Part shown: one piece after another, positions 1 through 9,399 of the stretch
How the letters are laid out: every line of letters starts with the position of its first letter
Numbering within the stretch: the first letter of the stretch is position 1
Assembly: GCA_000702025.1 (NCBI GenBank)
Contig: JNKJ01000011.1
Location: 1-64,000 of the forward strand
Direction: 5' to 3'
Length of the DNA: 64,000 nt
Origin: Blautia schinkii DSM 10518
Lineage (GTDB): Bacteria > Bacillota > Clostridia > Lachnospirales > Lachnospiraceae
The notes under the pieces: model-generated
The model's input: the letters and a program-made list of their open reading frames with translations, nothing else
What the model was told of the DNA's origin: nothing
Databases searched by the model: none
Made by a program: the position numbers and the translations under genes

Positions 1-267
1 ACAGCGATCGTTTTTACAAGATACATGATGCTTTCCCTGGAGAGCCGGGAATCAAAGGATACCCGTTCTATGGGGGAACTCTTTTTATACTTTTCTGATG
101 AAATGTCTGATATCACATGGATACAGGCTTTTCAAATGATGCTTCAAATGTTCCGGACACTGCTCGCTGATCAGATTGATATATCTGACGAAAAGATCGA
201 TGAGCTGGTAGATGCATTTATGGATGCAATCCCAGCACTGCTAAAATCGAAACTGCAAGCAGCGTGA
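1..267 (+). CDS. IS4-like transposase, C-terminal part (cut by window start)
   Basis: The reading frame is open from the first base and ends at 267. It gives about 88 residues that begin TAIVFTRYMMLSLESR. This resembles the C-terminal end of DDE transposases (IS4-like) common in Clostridia, which follows the last catalytic glutamate. The catalytic core would lie before the window, so neither intactness nor exact IS family can be judged. The gene ends about 95 bases before a terminator hairpin shared with the next gene. The family call rests on recognition of the tail only. Confidence 0.6.
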   Translation, partial: TAIVFTRYMMLSLESRESKDTRSMGELFLYFSDEMSDITWIQAFQMMLQMFRTLLADQIDISDEKIDELVDAFMDAIPALLKSKLQAA

Positions 268-360
268 TCCACTGAACATTGACAACTGAATAACTGCCAG
301 GTATTGAATTTTCAAGGTGCATAGCTAATATCTATGTGCGAAGTTTGAGTAAAGTAACTT

Positions 361-404
361 AAAAACGATTCGGAAGTATTTTATACATACTCCCGAATCG
401 TTTT
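361..404 (-). terminator. Terminator overlapping the end of the hybrid kinase gene
   Basis: Twelve-base arms at 362-373 and 393-404 are perfectly complementary. On the minus strand the stem is followed by a T run. One arm lies inside the last codons of the kinase gene, so the stop codon sits in the loop. Confidence 0.7.
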
Positions 405-1676
405 ATATAATTTAGCTGTATCCACAGGCTTAGTCAGATGGGCATTCATTCCTGCCTCCAGCACCATTGAGGTATCTTCCGTAAAAGCATTGGCGGTCAA
501 AGCAATGATCGGTATTGTTTTTGCTTTGCCACACGCCAGATTCCGGATGGTGCGCGCGGCTTCACAGCCATCCATAACCGGCATTCGGACATCCATCAGG
601 ATCAGATCATAGTCTTCCGGCTCCTCCTGAAACCGATTCACAGCCTCCAGACCGTTTGACGCAATTTTACACTCCGCACCTGCCATCTGCAGAAGCTTTG
701 AGAGAAGCTCTGCATTGAGCTCATTATCTTCCGCGGCCAGTATCCGTATTCCCTTAAATGGCTTCGCCTCAGCAATTGCCACATTTTCCTCTGCTGTTTT
801 CTGACTTTGATGCCTTTCCCCTGCTGCCTCTCCTGACTCAGCTCTCTCCTCAGAAATCCTTAAATAAAATATTACGGTAAATGTGCTTCCCTTCCCGGGT
901 TCACTGTCTACAATGATTTCACCATCCAGCAAATCCACTAAGCTCTTGGTTATAGCCATTCCAAGCCCTGTTCCCTGAATTTTGTCCACGATTTTATTCT
1001 GCTCTCTGGAAAAAGGTTCAAATATATTCTTTATAAACTCCCGGGATATGCCAATCCCTGTATCCTTCACTGTAAAAGTAATCTTATCCGCCTCCGGTGA
1101 ATGGGGTACGCCGCACACAGTAAAATCAATGCAGCCTCCTTCCGGTGTATATTTGACCGCATTATTTAATATATTCATCAAAATCTGTGTAATGCGGATA
1201 TCATCCCCTGTTACATATTGATGGGCCAATTCTCCAATCTGTATGTGAAACTCCTGTTTACGCGCTAAAGTCTGAGGACGGATCATGGAATCCATTTCAT
1301 TAACCAGCGCTTCAATGTGTATCAATGAATTATTAAGTACGGCTTTTCCGCTTTCAATCAGGCTGATGTCTAAAACTTCATTGATCAGTGAGAGCAACAG
1401 CTTACTGGAATTTAATATCTTCCGTGTATAGATCCGCACCTGTTCCTCATCAGATGCCGCCTGCTCAAGCAGCGTAGCAAAACCGATGATTGCATTCATG
1501 GGGGTACGAATATCATGGGACATATTTAAAAAGAAAAGATTTTTCATTCTATTGGCTTCCTCGGCAATCCGCAAAGCCTCACGCAGTGCATTTTGCTGCC
1601 TCTTCTGTTCCAGATAAATATCTGTCGGGTCCGTTCTGGACTCTTGTTGTTTTTCTTTGTCAAATGTATTTTTCAT
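381..1676 (-). CDS. Hybrid sensor histidine kinase with receiver domain
   Basis: Cytoplasmic phosphorelay kinase of about 431 residues. An HisKA dimerization domain carries the H-box FLNMSHDIRTPMNAIIGF. It is followed by a HATPase_c domain with the G-boxes DTGIGI and GTGLGMAI, and a C-terminal receiver with the aspartate motif LILMDVRMPVMDG. No membrane segment or periplasmic sensor is visible and the N-terminal linker is short, so the input is unclear. The start at 1676 is chosen because a GGAAGGAA site lies just before it; the frame stays open to 1769. It is divergent from an XRE regulator, and the space between holds repeated ATTACTAAT motifs. Confidence 0.85.
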   Translation of the reverse strand: MKNTFDKEKQQESRTDPTDIYLEQKRQQNALREALRIAEEANRMKNLFFLNMSHDIRTPMNAIIGFATLLEQAASDEEQVRIYTRKILNSSKLLLSLINEVLDISLIESGKAVLNNSLIHIEALVNEMDSMIRPQTLARKQEFHIQIGELAHQYVTGDDIRITQILMNILNNAVKYTPEGGCIDFTVCGVPHSPEADKITFTVKDTGIGISREFIKNIFEPFSREQNKIVDKIQGTGLGMAITKSLVDLLDGEIIVDSEPGKGSTFTVIFYLRISEERAESGEAAGERHQSQKTAEENVAIAEAKPFKGIRILAAEDNELNAELLSKLLQMAGAECKIASNGLEAVNRFQEEPEDYDLILMDVRMPVMDGCEAARTIRNLACGKAKTIPIIALTANAFTEDTSMVLEAGMNAHLTKPVDTAKLYKTIREYV

Positions 1677-1721
1677 AACTTTCCTTCCGTGACTTACATT
1701 TCTCTGGGTCAAGGCCAAATT

Positions 1722-1825
1722 CGCATTACTAATTAGATATATTATACCCTTACTAATGCGATATGTCAAATTCAGATATGTTTCTCAGCACTATTTTTCG
1801 CCTCGCGATTTTTCGCATTACTAAT
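1722..1825. promoter_or_regulatory. Divergent promoter region with three ATTACTAAT-type motifs
   Basis: CGCATTACTAAT occurs at 1722-1733 and again at 1814-1825, with TTACTAATGCG at 1750-1760. The core ATTA-C-TAAT is a small odd-centred palindrome. The sites lie between a hybrid kinase and an XRE regulator read in opposite directions. They are plausible operators for that regulator (inference). Confidence 0.4.
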
Positions 1826-1903
1826 ACGACTTTTTATACATTTATCAATGTGTTTAAGTCAATTCTAACATTACTTAAACTAATATTGAAAGGTGGTGTG
1901 GAA

Positions 1904-2242
1904 TTGCAGGAGAAAAAGGAAATCAACATAGAAATAGGCGCACGGATTAAATCAGGAAGAGAAAAAGCCGGACTGACCCAAGACCGCTTTTCTGAATTAA
2001 TTGGCATGGGTCCCAAAAGTGTATCTGCATTAGAACGGGGAACCGTCGGCATCTCACTCTCTACGCTTAAAAAGATATGTAAAATATTATCTGTATCCAG
2101 TGATGCCATTCTCTTCGGGCCAACCGCGAAGAACGACGTATCAGAACTAACGGCCCGTTTAGAACGGCTTACACCGGAACAATTCGTTATTGCAAAAGAA
2201 ATCATCTATAAACTTCTGGAAGCATTTTCTTTAGGAAATTAA
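1904..2242 (+). CDS. XRE-family transcriptional regulator
   Basis: Small Cro/CI-type DNA-binding protein of about 112 residues. The N-terminal helix-turn-helix reads ARIKSGREKAGLTQDRFSEL, then an SVSALERG recognition-helix region. A C-terminal helical tail probably serves dimerization. The start is taken as TTG at 1904 behind AAAGGTGG; GTG at 1898 is the alternative. The longer ATG frame from 1763 would translate the putative operator region and is unlikely. It may regulate itself and the divergent kinase through the ATTACTAAT motifs. Confidence 0.75.
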   Translation: MQEKKEINIEIGARIKSGREKAGLTQDRFSELIGMGPKSVSALERGTVGISLSTLKKICKILSVSSDAILFGPTAKNDVSELTARLERLTPEQFVIAKEIIYKLLEAFSLGN

Positions 2243-2250
2243 ATCTGAAT

Positions 2251-2283
2251 AAGCCAGGGCAGCTAAAACAACTGCCCTGGCTT
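2251..2283. terminator. Hairpin between convergent genes
   Basis: AAGCCAGGGCAG at 2251-2262 pairs perfectly with CTGCCCTGGCTT at 2272-2283. It lies between the ends of the XRE gene (plus) and the AAA/nuclease gene (minus) and can act as a two-way terminator, although T runs are weak. Confidence 0.6.
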
Positions 2284-2305
2284 AATTACATTTTGCTTCC
2301 ATATG

Positions 2306-3922
2306 CTACGATAATACCTCGACCTGACAGCTATGCTGTTTCCTGCTCTTATCATAGCTGATTCCAACAGCCAGAATCCTGCCTGTATATTTGTCCTGTT
2401 CTCCAATCTTACCCTTAAACCGTTGGGCATAATTTCTATCTTTAATTTGCCTGATTGCATCTTCTGGCGTGGAATCAATTTTCAATTCTAATACAATGCA
2501 ATCTGCACCTCTGTCCGTCTCCGGGTAGAAAATAAAGTCCACATACCCCTTTCCGACCTTGTCCTCCCGTTCCACCCGATAATTGTCCCGGGCTGCCAAG
2601 TAAACAAGATTCACCACTGCAGTTAATTCAATCTCATTGTTATAGCTGAGCAGCGGTACCTCTGTATCGTGTGCCAGTTCCAAAATCTGTGCCATTGTCT
2701 CTGTGTCTCCTGCCAAGGTAGCTTCCAGCATGCGGGCAGATTCGTTTGCCAGAGAATATACGTAACCCAAGGACGGTTCTTTTTGCAGCATATCAGAAAA
2801 TTTCTCCATCAGCTCTTTATTGGGGATACACACCTTGCCATTTTTGTAGCTTAAAAAGCCATAAACAACCATGGCGGAAAATATTTCCTCTTTTGTCTGC
2901 AGACTCATGGATGTTGCCGCATATTCTAATATTCTTACCGGAACAGACATGCCTGCTGCCATCAATGCCAGATCATCACGGACAGCTGCCACATTATGCT
3001 CAATATAATAAAAAATTTCATCATAAGGACCTGAGCTCGTCCAGTAATTACCAAAATTATTATTTTTCAGCGACGCCACAACAGAACGGGGATTATACAG
3101 ACGATTTCCGGACTTTGTCCAATAACCGTCATACCAATACCGTAGTCCCTCCCTTGTCAGGTTTGGTTTTACCGTACTGGTAAGATATCTTTCAAACAGC
3201 ATATCTGCCTCTTGTTCTGTAAAACCGAAATATTGGGAGAATTTCTCTTCCGCTGCCATGGTATACTCCAAAAACATGTTCAGTTCCGAACCGCTGGAAT
3301 ATTTAGCTATTGGAAGTATCCCCGTCATATAAGTGAAGATTACATATGGCATGTCCTTTAATAAATTCTGTAGAAAAGAAAGATATGCCTGCTTATCTTC
3401 CTCAGTAACAAAACTTTGATGGAAAATGTAATCCCACTCATCCAGAATGAAAATGAATTTCGCAGAATCATCCCTATCATTAATCGTCAGAAGGATGTCC
3501 CAGACCGCCTCTGCTTCATCCACTTCCACATCCGGATATGCAGCCCTAATATCCTTAATCAAAAGCCCTTCAATCCGGTCAATATACTCCCTGTATGAAG
3601 TGCATCTGCGGGGTTGTTTATTAAAGGTAATATGAATGACCGGATATTTATTCATATATTGCTGATAATCCACGTATTTTGAAATCTGTAATTTACCAAA
3701 AATATCCTCCGCATTGCAGCCTCTGGAAAAAAAGGAAGATATCAAATTTGCCATAACTGTTTTTCCAAACCGCCTGGGCCTTGTGATGCAGACCTGGCTG
3801 CCGCCATTTTCAACTAATGGGATTATTTCCTCTAATATCTGTGTTTTATCTACAAAATACGGCTGCTCTGTATCTATTTTAAACAAATGATAAGCTGTCT
3901 TACTGTTCAAATAAATGCCCAT
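2306..3922 (-). CDS. AAA-ATPase-like protein with C-terminal PD-(D/E)XK nuclease domain
   Basis: Protein of about 538 residues belonging to a large gut-bacterial family (AAA-ATPase_like plus a PD-(D/E)XK nuclease-like domain) whose biological role is not established. The Walker A region near residue 45 reads RPRRFGKTVMANL; a Walker B-like FIFILDEWD follows near residue 155. The C-terminal VDFIF...IVLELK pattern fits a PD-(D/E)XK fold. The start at 3922 (MGIYLNSK) is preceded by AAAGGGGC; the frame opens at 3964. It stands alone with its own terminator, and no partner gene suggests a pathway. Confidence 0.75.
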   Translation of the reverse strand: MGIYLNSKTAYHLFKIDTEQPYFVDKTQILEEIIPLVENGGSQVCITRPRRFGKTVMANLISSFFSRGCNAEDIFGKLQISKYVDYQQYMNKYPVIHITFNKQPRRCTSYREYIDRIEGLLIKDIRAAYPDVEVDEAEAVWDILLTINDRDDSAKFIFILDEWDYIFHQSFVTEEDKQAYLSFLQNLLKDMPYVIFTYMTGILPIAKYSSGSELNMFLEYTMAAEEKFSQYFGFTEQEADMLFERYLTSTVKPNLTREGLRYWYDGYWTKSGNRLYNPRSVVASLKNNNFGNYWTSSGPYDEIFYYIEHNVAAVRDDLALMAAGMSVPVRILEYAATSMSLQTKEEIFSAMVVYGFLSYKNGKVCIPNKELMEKFSDMLQKEPSLGYVYSLANESARMLEATLAGDTETMAQILELAHDTEVPLLSYNNEIELTAVVNLVYLAARDNYRVEREDKVGKGYVDFIFYPETDRGADCIVLELKIDSTPEDAIRQIKDRNYAQRFKGKIGEQDKYTGRILAVGISYDKSRKQHSCQVEVLS

Positions 3923-4050
3923 ACATTGCCCCTTTCCGTTTCCTTTGCCTTCAGATATCCTCAAATTTCAACTGATTCTCTTCCCTGAATTCAGAAGTTT
4001 TTATAATTATACCCACTGCACCGGCTTACGTCAACGTCAAACAGCAAGAA

Positions 4051-4102
4051 AAGCCCCGTCTATTCATTAATACAAGATTGTATCAATGAACGGACAGGGC
4101 TT
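4051..4102 (-). terminator. Terminator of the TRAP/transketolase operon
   Basis: A long imperfect inverted repeat has arms 4051-4074 and about 4079-4102 that pair AAGCCCCGTC with GGACAGGGCTT and continue inward. On the minus strand it is followed by TTTTCTT. It lies just after the regulator gene that ends the operon. Confidence 0.75.
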
Positions 4103-4138
4103 CTGTCAAATGGCTGTAAGCGAGAGTTTTATGGAGGG

Positions 4139-4867
4139 CTACTCTTCTGCGTGCGTAATAGAAATATCAGAAAAATATGTTTTTCTCACAGCCGTATTCA
4201 AATTGTCTGTTACTTTATTTGCCATCATTTCATAAATCTGCTCATGTGCCTCAAACAATTCCCGGCCTCTTCCGGTCTTTATCATTGTCTCAACGGTCTT
4301 AAGCCTCATGGAATGTGTCAGCACCCGCACTACCTGGTTGATCTTATTCACCAGGGGATTTTTCCCCATATCTGATATGGTATTATGGAATTCATTATCA
4401 GCCCAGAATGCGTTCTCCACGTTATCCGGTCCTTTGTCTATCTCTTTCTCCATGCGGTTCAGTCTGTCTTTCAGGATATGCAGATCCTCCTCCTGAATCT
4501 TCTGCATGGCCAGCTGCATCACTCCAACCTCTATGAGCTCGCGCAACTCCATCAGATTTTCATATGAATCCTCTTTGTCTAAAATAATCCCGTAAATCAT
4601 AGGGTCGATCATGCTCTCGGAAAATCCTTCGCAGACAAAGGTTCCCTCTGCCCGTCTGATCTCAAGCACTCCCAGGTATACAAGGATTTTAATGGCTTCG
4701 CGGATGGAATTTCTTCCTACACCCATGCTTTCGGCAAGCTCAGCCTCTGTAGGTATTTTATCTCCGGGACGAAGCTCTCTATTAAGCATAGCTTCTGTCA
4801 GAGCATTGATCACCTGCTGTACGACTGATTCACTGTTTACTTTTTTTAAATAACTTACATTTTGCAT
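4139..4867 (-). CDS. FadR/GntR-family regulator of the TRAP operon
   Basis: Regulator of 242 residues. An N-terminal winged helix (PGDKIPTEAELAESMGVGRN, then SIREAIKILVYLGVLE) precedes an all-helical FCD ligand domain with the metal-binding pattern D..FH near ADNEFHNTISDMG. FCD regulators sense sugar acids, carboxylates or related effectors. It is the last gene of a minus-strand run with TRAP, transketolase and dehydrogenase genes, so it most likely represses that operon in response to the imported substrate (inference). ATG 4867 is preferred over GTG 4876 because AGGGGTG lies at the right distance. Confidence 0.85.
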   Translation of the reverse strand: MQNVSYLKKVNSESVVQQVINALTEAMLNRELRPGDKIPTEAELAESMGVGRNSIREAIKILVYLGVLEIRRAEGTFVCEGFSESMIDPMIYGIILDKEDSYENLMELRELIEVGVMQLAMQKIQEEDLHILKDRLNRMEKEIDKGPDNVENAFWADNEFHNTISDMGKNPLVNKINQVVRVLTHSMRLKTVETMIKTGRGRELFEAHEQIYEMMANKVTDNLNTAVRKTYFSDISITHAEE

Positions 4868-4969
4868 TCTATTCACCCCTTTATCGGTTTATCCTACAAC
4901 CTACATACTACCATATAAATTAGCATTTGTCTATTGCAGGCAGATAAAATTAAGGGGGGCTATACTCTT

Positions 4970-5728
4970 TTAATCCATATGTGAGCCGCCGTTGATGTCA
5001 ATTTCCTCACCTGTAATGTAGGATGCCTCCTTGGATGCCAGGAAAACAATGGCATTTGCCACTTCCTGTGTCTCGCCAGGACGTCCCATGGGGATTCCTT
5101 CGATAATCTTATCTGCATCCTCCTTGGGAAGGGATTTCCAGATTTCTGTATTGATAAGTCCCGGGCAGACGCTGTTTACAGTAATCCCTTCCGCAGAGAT
5201 TTCTCTTGAAAGGTTTTTGGAAAATGCCAGCACAGCTGCTTTGGAAGCTGAGTAGTGTGCGCCTCCGAATACGCCGCCGCCTCTTTTTCCGGATACGGAG
5301 GAAAGATTGACAATTCGTCCGTATTTCTGGTCACGCATCACCTTCATGCACTTTTGGGTGCAGAGGAACAGACCGTACATGTTGACTTCAAATATTTTCC
5401 GCATATCTGCCATGGTCATATCTGCCACGGTCACCTTCTGGGAAATGCCCGCATTATTTACCAGCACGTCAATTCTGCCGTAGGCGTTCATGATGTCGTC
5501 CACCATTTTCTGCACAGATGCCTCGTCCGTAACATTTACCGTCACGCCCATGGCTTCTCCGCCTTCTGCTTTAATCTCATTCACAGTTTCCTGCACACCG
5601 GCCTCATTCATATCCGCAATGACAACTGCTGCTTTCTGCTTTGCAAATGTCTTGGCAATGGTCTTGCCGATTCCCTTTGGTGAGCCGCTTCCTGTTACAA
5701 TTACTACCTGTCCGTCAAATTCAAACAT
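4970..5728 (-). CDS. SDR-family NAD(P)-dependent dehydrogenase
   Basis: Classical short-chain dehydrogenase of 252 residues. The glycine-rich cofactor loop is TGSGSPKGIGKTIA, the structural motif is NNAGIS, and the catalytic pair is Y-x-x-x-K in HYSASKAAVLAF with the serine in NLSSV. An aspartate (VIADM) at the end of the second beta strand favours NAD over NADP. Members of this family annotated FabG often oxidize polyols or sugar acids. Its place behind a two-part transketolase and TRAP transporter suggests conversion of an imported compound to or from a keto form (inference); a fatty-acid role is unlikely here. Confidence 0.85.
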   Translation of the reverse strand: MFEFDGQVVIVTGSGSPKGIGKTIAKTFAKQKAAVVIADMNEAGVQETVNEIKAEGGEAMGVTVNVTDEASVQKMVDDIMNAYGRIDVLVNNAGISQKVTVADMTMADMRKIFEVNMYGLFLCTQKCMKVMRDQKYGRIVNLSSVSGKRGGGVFGGAHYSASKAAVLAFSKNLSREISAEGITVNSVCPGLINTEIWKSLPKEDADKIIEGIPMGRPGETQEVANAIVFLASKEASYITGEEIDINGGSHMD

Positions 5729-5793
5729 TTCTTACTCCTCCATTTGATTTCTGTTCTATTCCAATTTTCACCGGATATTCTTACCGCATATTC

Positions 5794-6729
5794 TCAGGCA
5801 ACCAATGCCTTAGCCGTATCCACAATATTCTCCACTGTGATTCCGTTCATTTCCAGAAGTCGCTCATAAGGAGCAGACTGTCCGAACTGGTCCTGGATAC
5901 CAATACGTTTTACTATGCACTTGCCCGTCTCTGCCGCCACTTCACTCACAGCGCTTCCAAGACCGTTCATAATGTTGTGGTCCTCCACGGTGATGATCCT
6001 GCCTGTTTCATTCACGCATTCCATCACAGCGTCAGCATCCAACGGTTTGATGGTGTGCATGTCAAAAAGCTTTACGGAGATTCCCTGTGCCTCCAGCTGC
6101 TCTGCGGCCTTCATGGCTATGCAGACCGTATCGCCGTTGGCAATAATGGAAACATCCTTTCCATCCTTCAGCTTGTTGGCCTTTCCGATTTCAAACTCTG
6201 TATCCTCCGGGTATACAACCGGGATGGCGTCCCTTGTGAAACGCAGGTATACCGGTCCCTCGTATTCTGCTGCCGCTTTCACCAATTTCTTCGCGGAATT
6301 GTAATCTGCCGGCATGAGGACTGTCATATTGGGAATGGTACGCAGCACGCCCATATCCTCAATGCTCTGATGGCTGGCGCCGTCGTTTGCCGGAGTAACC
6401 CCGCCGTGGGAGCAGGCGATTTTTACATTGAGCTTGGGATAGCAGATTTCCTGGCGGATCATCTCACACATTCTTAAAGAACCAAACACTGCATAAGTCA
6501 CTACAAAGGGAACCTTTCCGCAGGTAGCAAGCCCGGCTGCCACTCCCGCCGCGTTCTGTTCCGCAATACCTACATTGAGATACTGCTTTGGAAGCTCTTT
6601 GCGGAATTCTCCCGTTTTACAGGACTTTCCTATATCAACATCCACTACATAAATATCATTGTCCAGCTTACCAAGCTTTACGATTTCCTCACCAAAACCA
6701 TCTCTGGTCGCTTTTTTTACTTCGTTCAT
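5794..6729 (-). CDS. Transketolase, C-terminal subunit
   Basis: About 311 residues covering the Pyr and C-terminal domains of transketolase. The pyrimidine-contacting glutamate region is FLNVGIAEQNAA-like (YLNVGIAEQNAAG), and a typical GGVTPANDGASHQ loop follows. With the next gene it forms a split alpha2-beta2-type enzyme that moves two-carbon ketol units with thiamine diphosphate. ATG 6729 is chosen because GGAGGA sits six bases before it; 6744 would be too close to the upstream stop at 6749. Split transketolases in such operons usually act on a dedicated, unusual substrate rather than in the general pentose phosphate pathway. Confidence 0.88.
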   Translation of the reverse strand: MNEVKKATRDGFGEEIVKLGKLDNDIYVVDVDIGKSCKTGEFRKELPKQYLNVGIAEQNAAGVAAGLATCGKVPFVVTYAVFGSLRMCEMIRQEICYPKLNVKIACSHGGVTPANDGASHQSIEDMGVLRTIPNMTVLMPADYNSAKKLVKAAAEYEGPVYLRFTRDAIPVVYPEDTEFEIGKANKLKDGKDVSIIANGDTVCIAMKAAEQLEAQGISVKLFDMHTIKPLDADAVMECVNETGRIITVEDHNIMNGLGSAVSEVAAETGKCIVKRIGIQDQFGQSAPYERLLEMNGITVENIVDTAKALVA

Positions 6730-6748
6730 AATCTTATCCTCCATCCCT

Positions 6749-7606
6749 TTATGCTGATTTTCTTAAATCCAGTTTCCTAAGCTGTGCATCCAGCTCATTC
6801 ATTGCCTGCTCATACTGCTCATCATTCGGAGCTACCCCGTGCCATCCGCACTGGTTCTCCATAAAGGAAACGCCTTTTCCCTTAACTGTATTGGCAAAGA
6901 TACATTTCGGCTTTCCGTTCTTTCTCATACGGATTCTGTCCAGGGTGTCCACAATCTGTTTCATATCATGTCCGTCTATCTCATAAGTATCGAACCCAAA
7001 GGCTTTAAATTTCTCACCCAGATTGATATTAGGCATCACCTCGTCTGTGGTTCCGTCAAGCTGAAGGTTATTGTTGTCTACGAATACAACAAGGTTATCA
7101 AGCTCATATTTATGTGCGGTCTGCGCTGCCTCCCAGATTTCACCTTCCTGGCATTCGCCGTCTCCCACTACCACAAATACCCGGTAGTCTCTGTTGTCCT
7201 TTTTCGCTGCGATTCCCATTCCTACGCCGCAGGCAAGCCCCTGTCCCAGAGAACCGGTAGAGATATCAATGCCGGGGCATTTTTTCATATCCGGATGGCC
7301 CTGAAGAATGGAACCTTCCTGACGAAGGGTATCCAGCACAGCCTCGTCAAAAAATCCCAGAGTTGCCAGAGCAGCGTATTGCACCGGGCATACATGACCT
7401 TTGGAAAGAACGAAACGGTCTCTGTCCTCCCATTTCGGATTCTTTGGATCAAGGTTCATTTCCCTGAAATACAGGGCTGTGACAAAATCGGCTGCTGAGA
7501 GAGAGCCTCCCGGATGGCCCGATTTCGCTTTGTGAATCATACTGATCACTTTTTTTCTTAACTCAATACTCTGTCTTTCCAGTTCTTCAACACTTACATT
7601 TTTCAT
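6749..7606 (-). CDS. Transketolase, N-terminal subunit
   Basis: The thiamine-diphosphate-binding half of transketolase, 285 residues. The family start SGHPGGSLSAADF and the TPP motif GDGECQEGEIWEA ... DNNNLQLDG are clear, and conserved histidines lie in KSGHPGG and GHDM. It is immediately upstream of the C-terminal subunit and downstream of the TRAP permease with 16 bases between, so co-transcription is expected. It is a normal length for the split form. Confidence 0.9.
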   Translation of the reverse strand: MKNVSVEELERQSIELRKKVISMIHKAKSGHPGGSLSAADFVTALYFREMNLDPKNPKWEDRDRFVLSKGHVCPVQYAALATLGFFDEAVLDTLRQEGSILQGHPDMKKCPGIDISTGSLGQGLACGVGMGIAAKKDNRDYRVFVVVGDGECQEGEIWEAAQTAHKYELDNLVVFVDNNNLQLDGTTDEVMPNINLGEKFKAFGFDTYEIDGHDMKQIVDTLDRIRMRKNGKPKCIFANTVKGKGVSFMENQCGWHGVAPNDEQYEQAMNELDAQLRKLDLRKSA

Positions 7607-7622
7607 AATTTCCGCTCCTTTT

Positions 7623-8906
7623 TTAGATGAATAATAATGATATTTTAGGTATATAAGTTATCAACAGCAGTACAATCAATGCTGCAATAATTAATGGAAT
7701 CACTGCTTTTGATATCTGTTTGAGATTTACATTTCCCACACCGCAGGCCACATAAAGGTTTACGCCTACCGGAGGAGTGAAAAGTCCGATTGCCAGGTTG
7801 ACGATCATTACAACGCCCAGGTGAATCAGGTCCACGCCCAATGCCTGTGCCACCGGCACGAACAGCGGAGTAAAGATATACAAAGCTGAGGTGGAATCCA
7901 GGAAGCACCCTGCAATCAGAAGAATTATATTTATAATAATGAAGAAAACAATAACATTTCCGCCTGTGGCATTCTGAAGTGCGGAACTGATGGCCACATC
8001 CAGTCTTGCTCTGGTAAGTACATATGCGAAAAGGCTGGCTGCCGCTGTGATAAACATAACTGTGGCTGTGGTGGAGGTGGTGTCAAGAAGTATGGCATAA
8101 AACTCTTTCAGCCTGATCTTCTTATATACAAATACTCCTACAAACATACCGTACACGACAGATACCGCTGCTGCCTCTGTGGGAGTGAAAATTCCTCCGT
8201 AGATACCGCCGAGAATGATAACCGGCATCATGAGTCCCCAGAATGCGTCTTTAAAAGCTGTCCAGCGTTCTTTTTTGCTGGCCTTAGGCAGTGTCTTTAA
8301 ATCGGATTTCCTTCCCACCAAAAGTGATACCACCATGAGCGCAAGGCCCATTATCAGTCCGGGAAGAAGTCCTGCGAGAAACAGATCACCGATGGATGTA
8401 TCGGCAATGGAGCCATATACCACAAAGGTAATGGAGGGAGGAATGATAACTCCTATGGCTCCCGCCGCTGCCATCAACGCTGCGGAAAACGCAGGTTTAT
8501 AGCCTGATTTGATCATGGCCGGCACAACAATCACTCCAAGTGCCGCCACAGTCGCCGGTCCCGAACCGGATATCGCTGCAAAGAAGCAGGAAACAATGAC
8601 ACATACAATGGCAAGACCACCTCTGATATGTCCGACACAGGCCTCGGCCAGATTGATAAGCTTCTCTGAAATCCCTGCCTTCTCCATGATGTTTCCTGCT
8701 AAAATGAAGAAGGGAATTGCTAATAATACAAACTTGCTGGTTGACGCTGATACGATCATGGGAAGACTGCTAATTACCGTATCCAAAGGCCTTCCTGCTC
8801 CCTGGGCGATCATGGCTACCACACTGGAGGTACCAAGACACACGGCTATGGGTGCTCCTATGAGAAGCAGTACGGCGAAGCTTATAAAAAGGATTGCTGC
8901 TACCAC
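7623..8906 (-). CDS. dctM: TRAP transporter large permease (DctM)
   Basis: Very hydrophobic 427-residue protein with about twelve membrane segments, ending in a hydrophobic tail, typical of the DctM ion-coupled transport subunit. Motifs such as SGSGPATVAALG and GVIIPPSITFVVYG are family hallmarks. It overlaps the start of the preceding dctQ gene at base 8906, indicating coupled translation. It imports the substrate delivered by the binding protein using a sodium gradient (known for the family). Confidence 0.92.
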   Translation of the reverse strand: MVAAILFISFAVLLLIGAPIAVCLGTSSVVAMIAQGAGRPLDTVISSLPMIVSASTSKFVLLAIPFFILAGNIMEKAGISEKLINLAEACVGHIRGGLAIVCVIVSCFFAAISGSGPATVAALGVIVVPAMIKSGYKPAFSAALMAAAGAIGVIIPPSITFVVYGSIADTSIGDLFLAGLLPGLIMGLALMVVSLLVGRKSDLKTLPKASKKERWTAFKDAFWGLMMPVIILGGIYGGIFTPTEAAAVSVVYGMFVGVFVYKKIRLKEFYAILLDTTSTTATVMFITAAASLFAYVLTRARLDVAISSALQNATGGNVIVFFIIINIILLIAGCFLDSTSALYIFTPLFVPVAQALGVDLIHLGVVMIVNLAIGLFTPPVGVNLYVACGVGNVNLKQISKAVIPLIIAALIVLLLITYIPKISLLFI

Positions 8907-9385
8907 TATTCCCTTACCTCCTCTTCCGGATTTCTCTTAATCTCTTGGATCAAAACCTGTATAAAGCGTACGGTTGCGAAAAAGGCACCAATCGGCACAA
9001 AGGATCCGAATATCCATTCCGGCCACTGCATACCGGCTGTCACCTGCCCCAGGATTCTCTGGTTCCTCACCATCAGGATTCCGTAATAGAAAATCGCTCC
9101 GGTAAACAATACAGCCACAAAATATCCTATTATCCTTAATATCTTCTCTGTCTTTGGCCCGACCGCGTCCGTCACAATGCTAAGTCCCAGATGGGCTCTC
9201 CGCTTTGCTGCAATCGCGGTACCCAGCATACTGAGCAATACGAAGAGGTACGTTGTGATTTCCTCCGAAAAGGAAAAGGATGCACTGAACAGGTATCTGG
9301 CAACCACGTTTGTAAATGTGAGGATTGTCATAACGATCAGACAGACGGCCGCCAGAATTTCCTCGATTTTATCAAATATCCGCAT
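8906..9385 (-). CDS. dctQ: TRAP transporter small permease (DctQ)
   Basis: A 159-residue membrane protein with four predicted spans, the typical size of DctQ. The conserved FSFSEEITTYLFVLLSMLG segment is present. It lies between the binding protein and DctM genes. It is part of the membrane complex with DctM. Confidence 0.9.
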   Translation of the reverse strand: MRIFDKIEEILAAVCLIVMTILTFTNVVARYLFSASFSFSEEITTYLFVLLSMLGTAIAAKRRAHLGLSIVTDAVGPKTEKILRIIGYFVAVLFTGAIFYYGILMVRNQRILGQVTAGMQWPEWIFGSFVPIGAFFATVRFIQVLIQEIKRNPEEEVRE

Positions 9386-9399
9386 ATCTTTCCTCCTTC

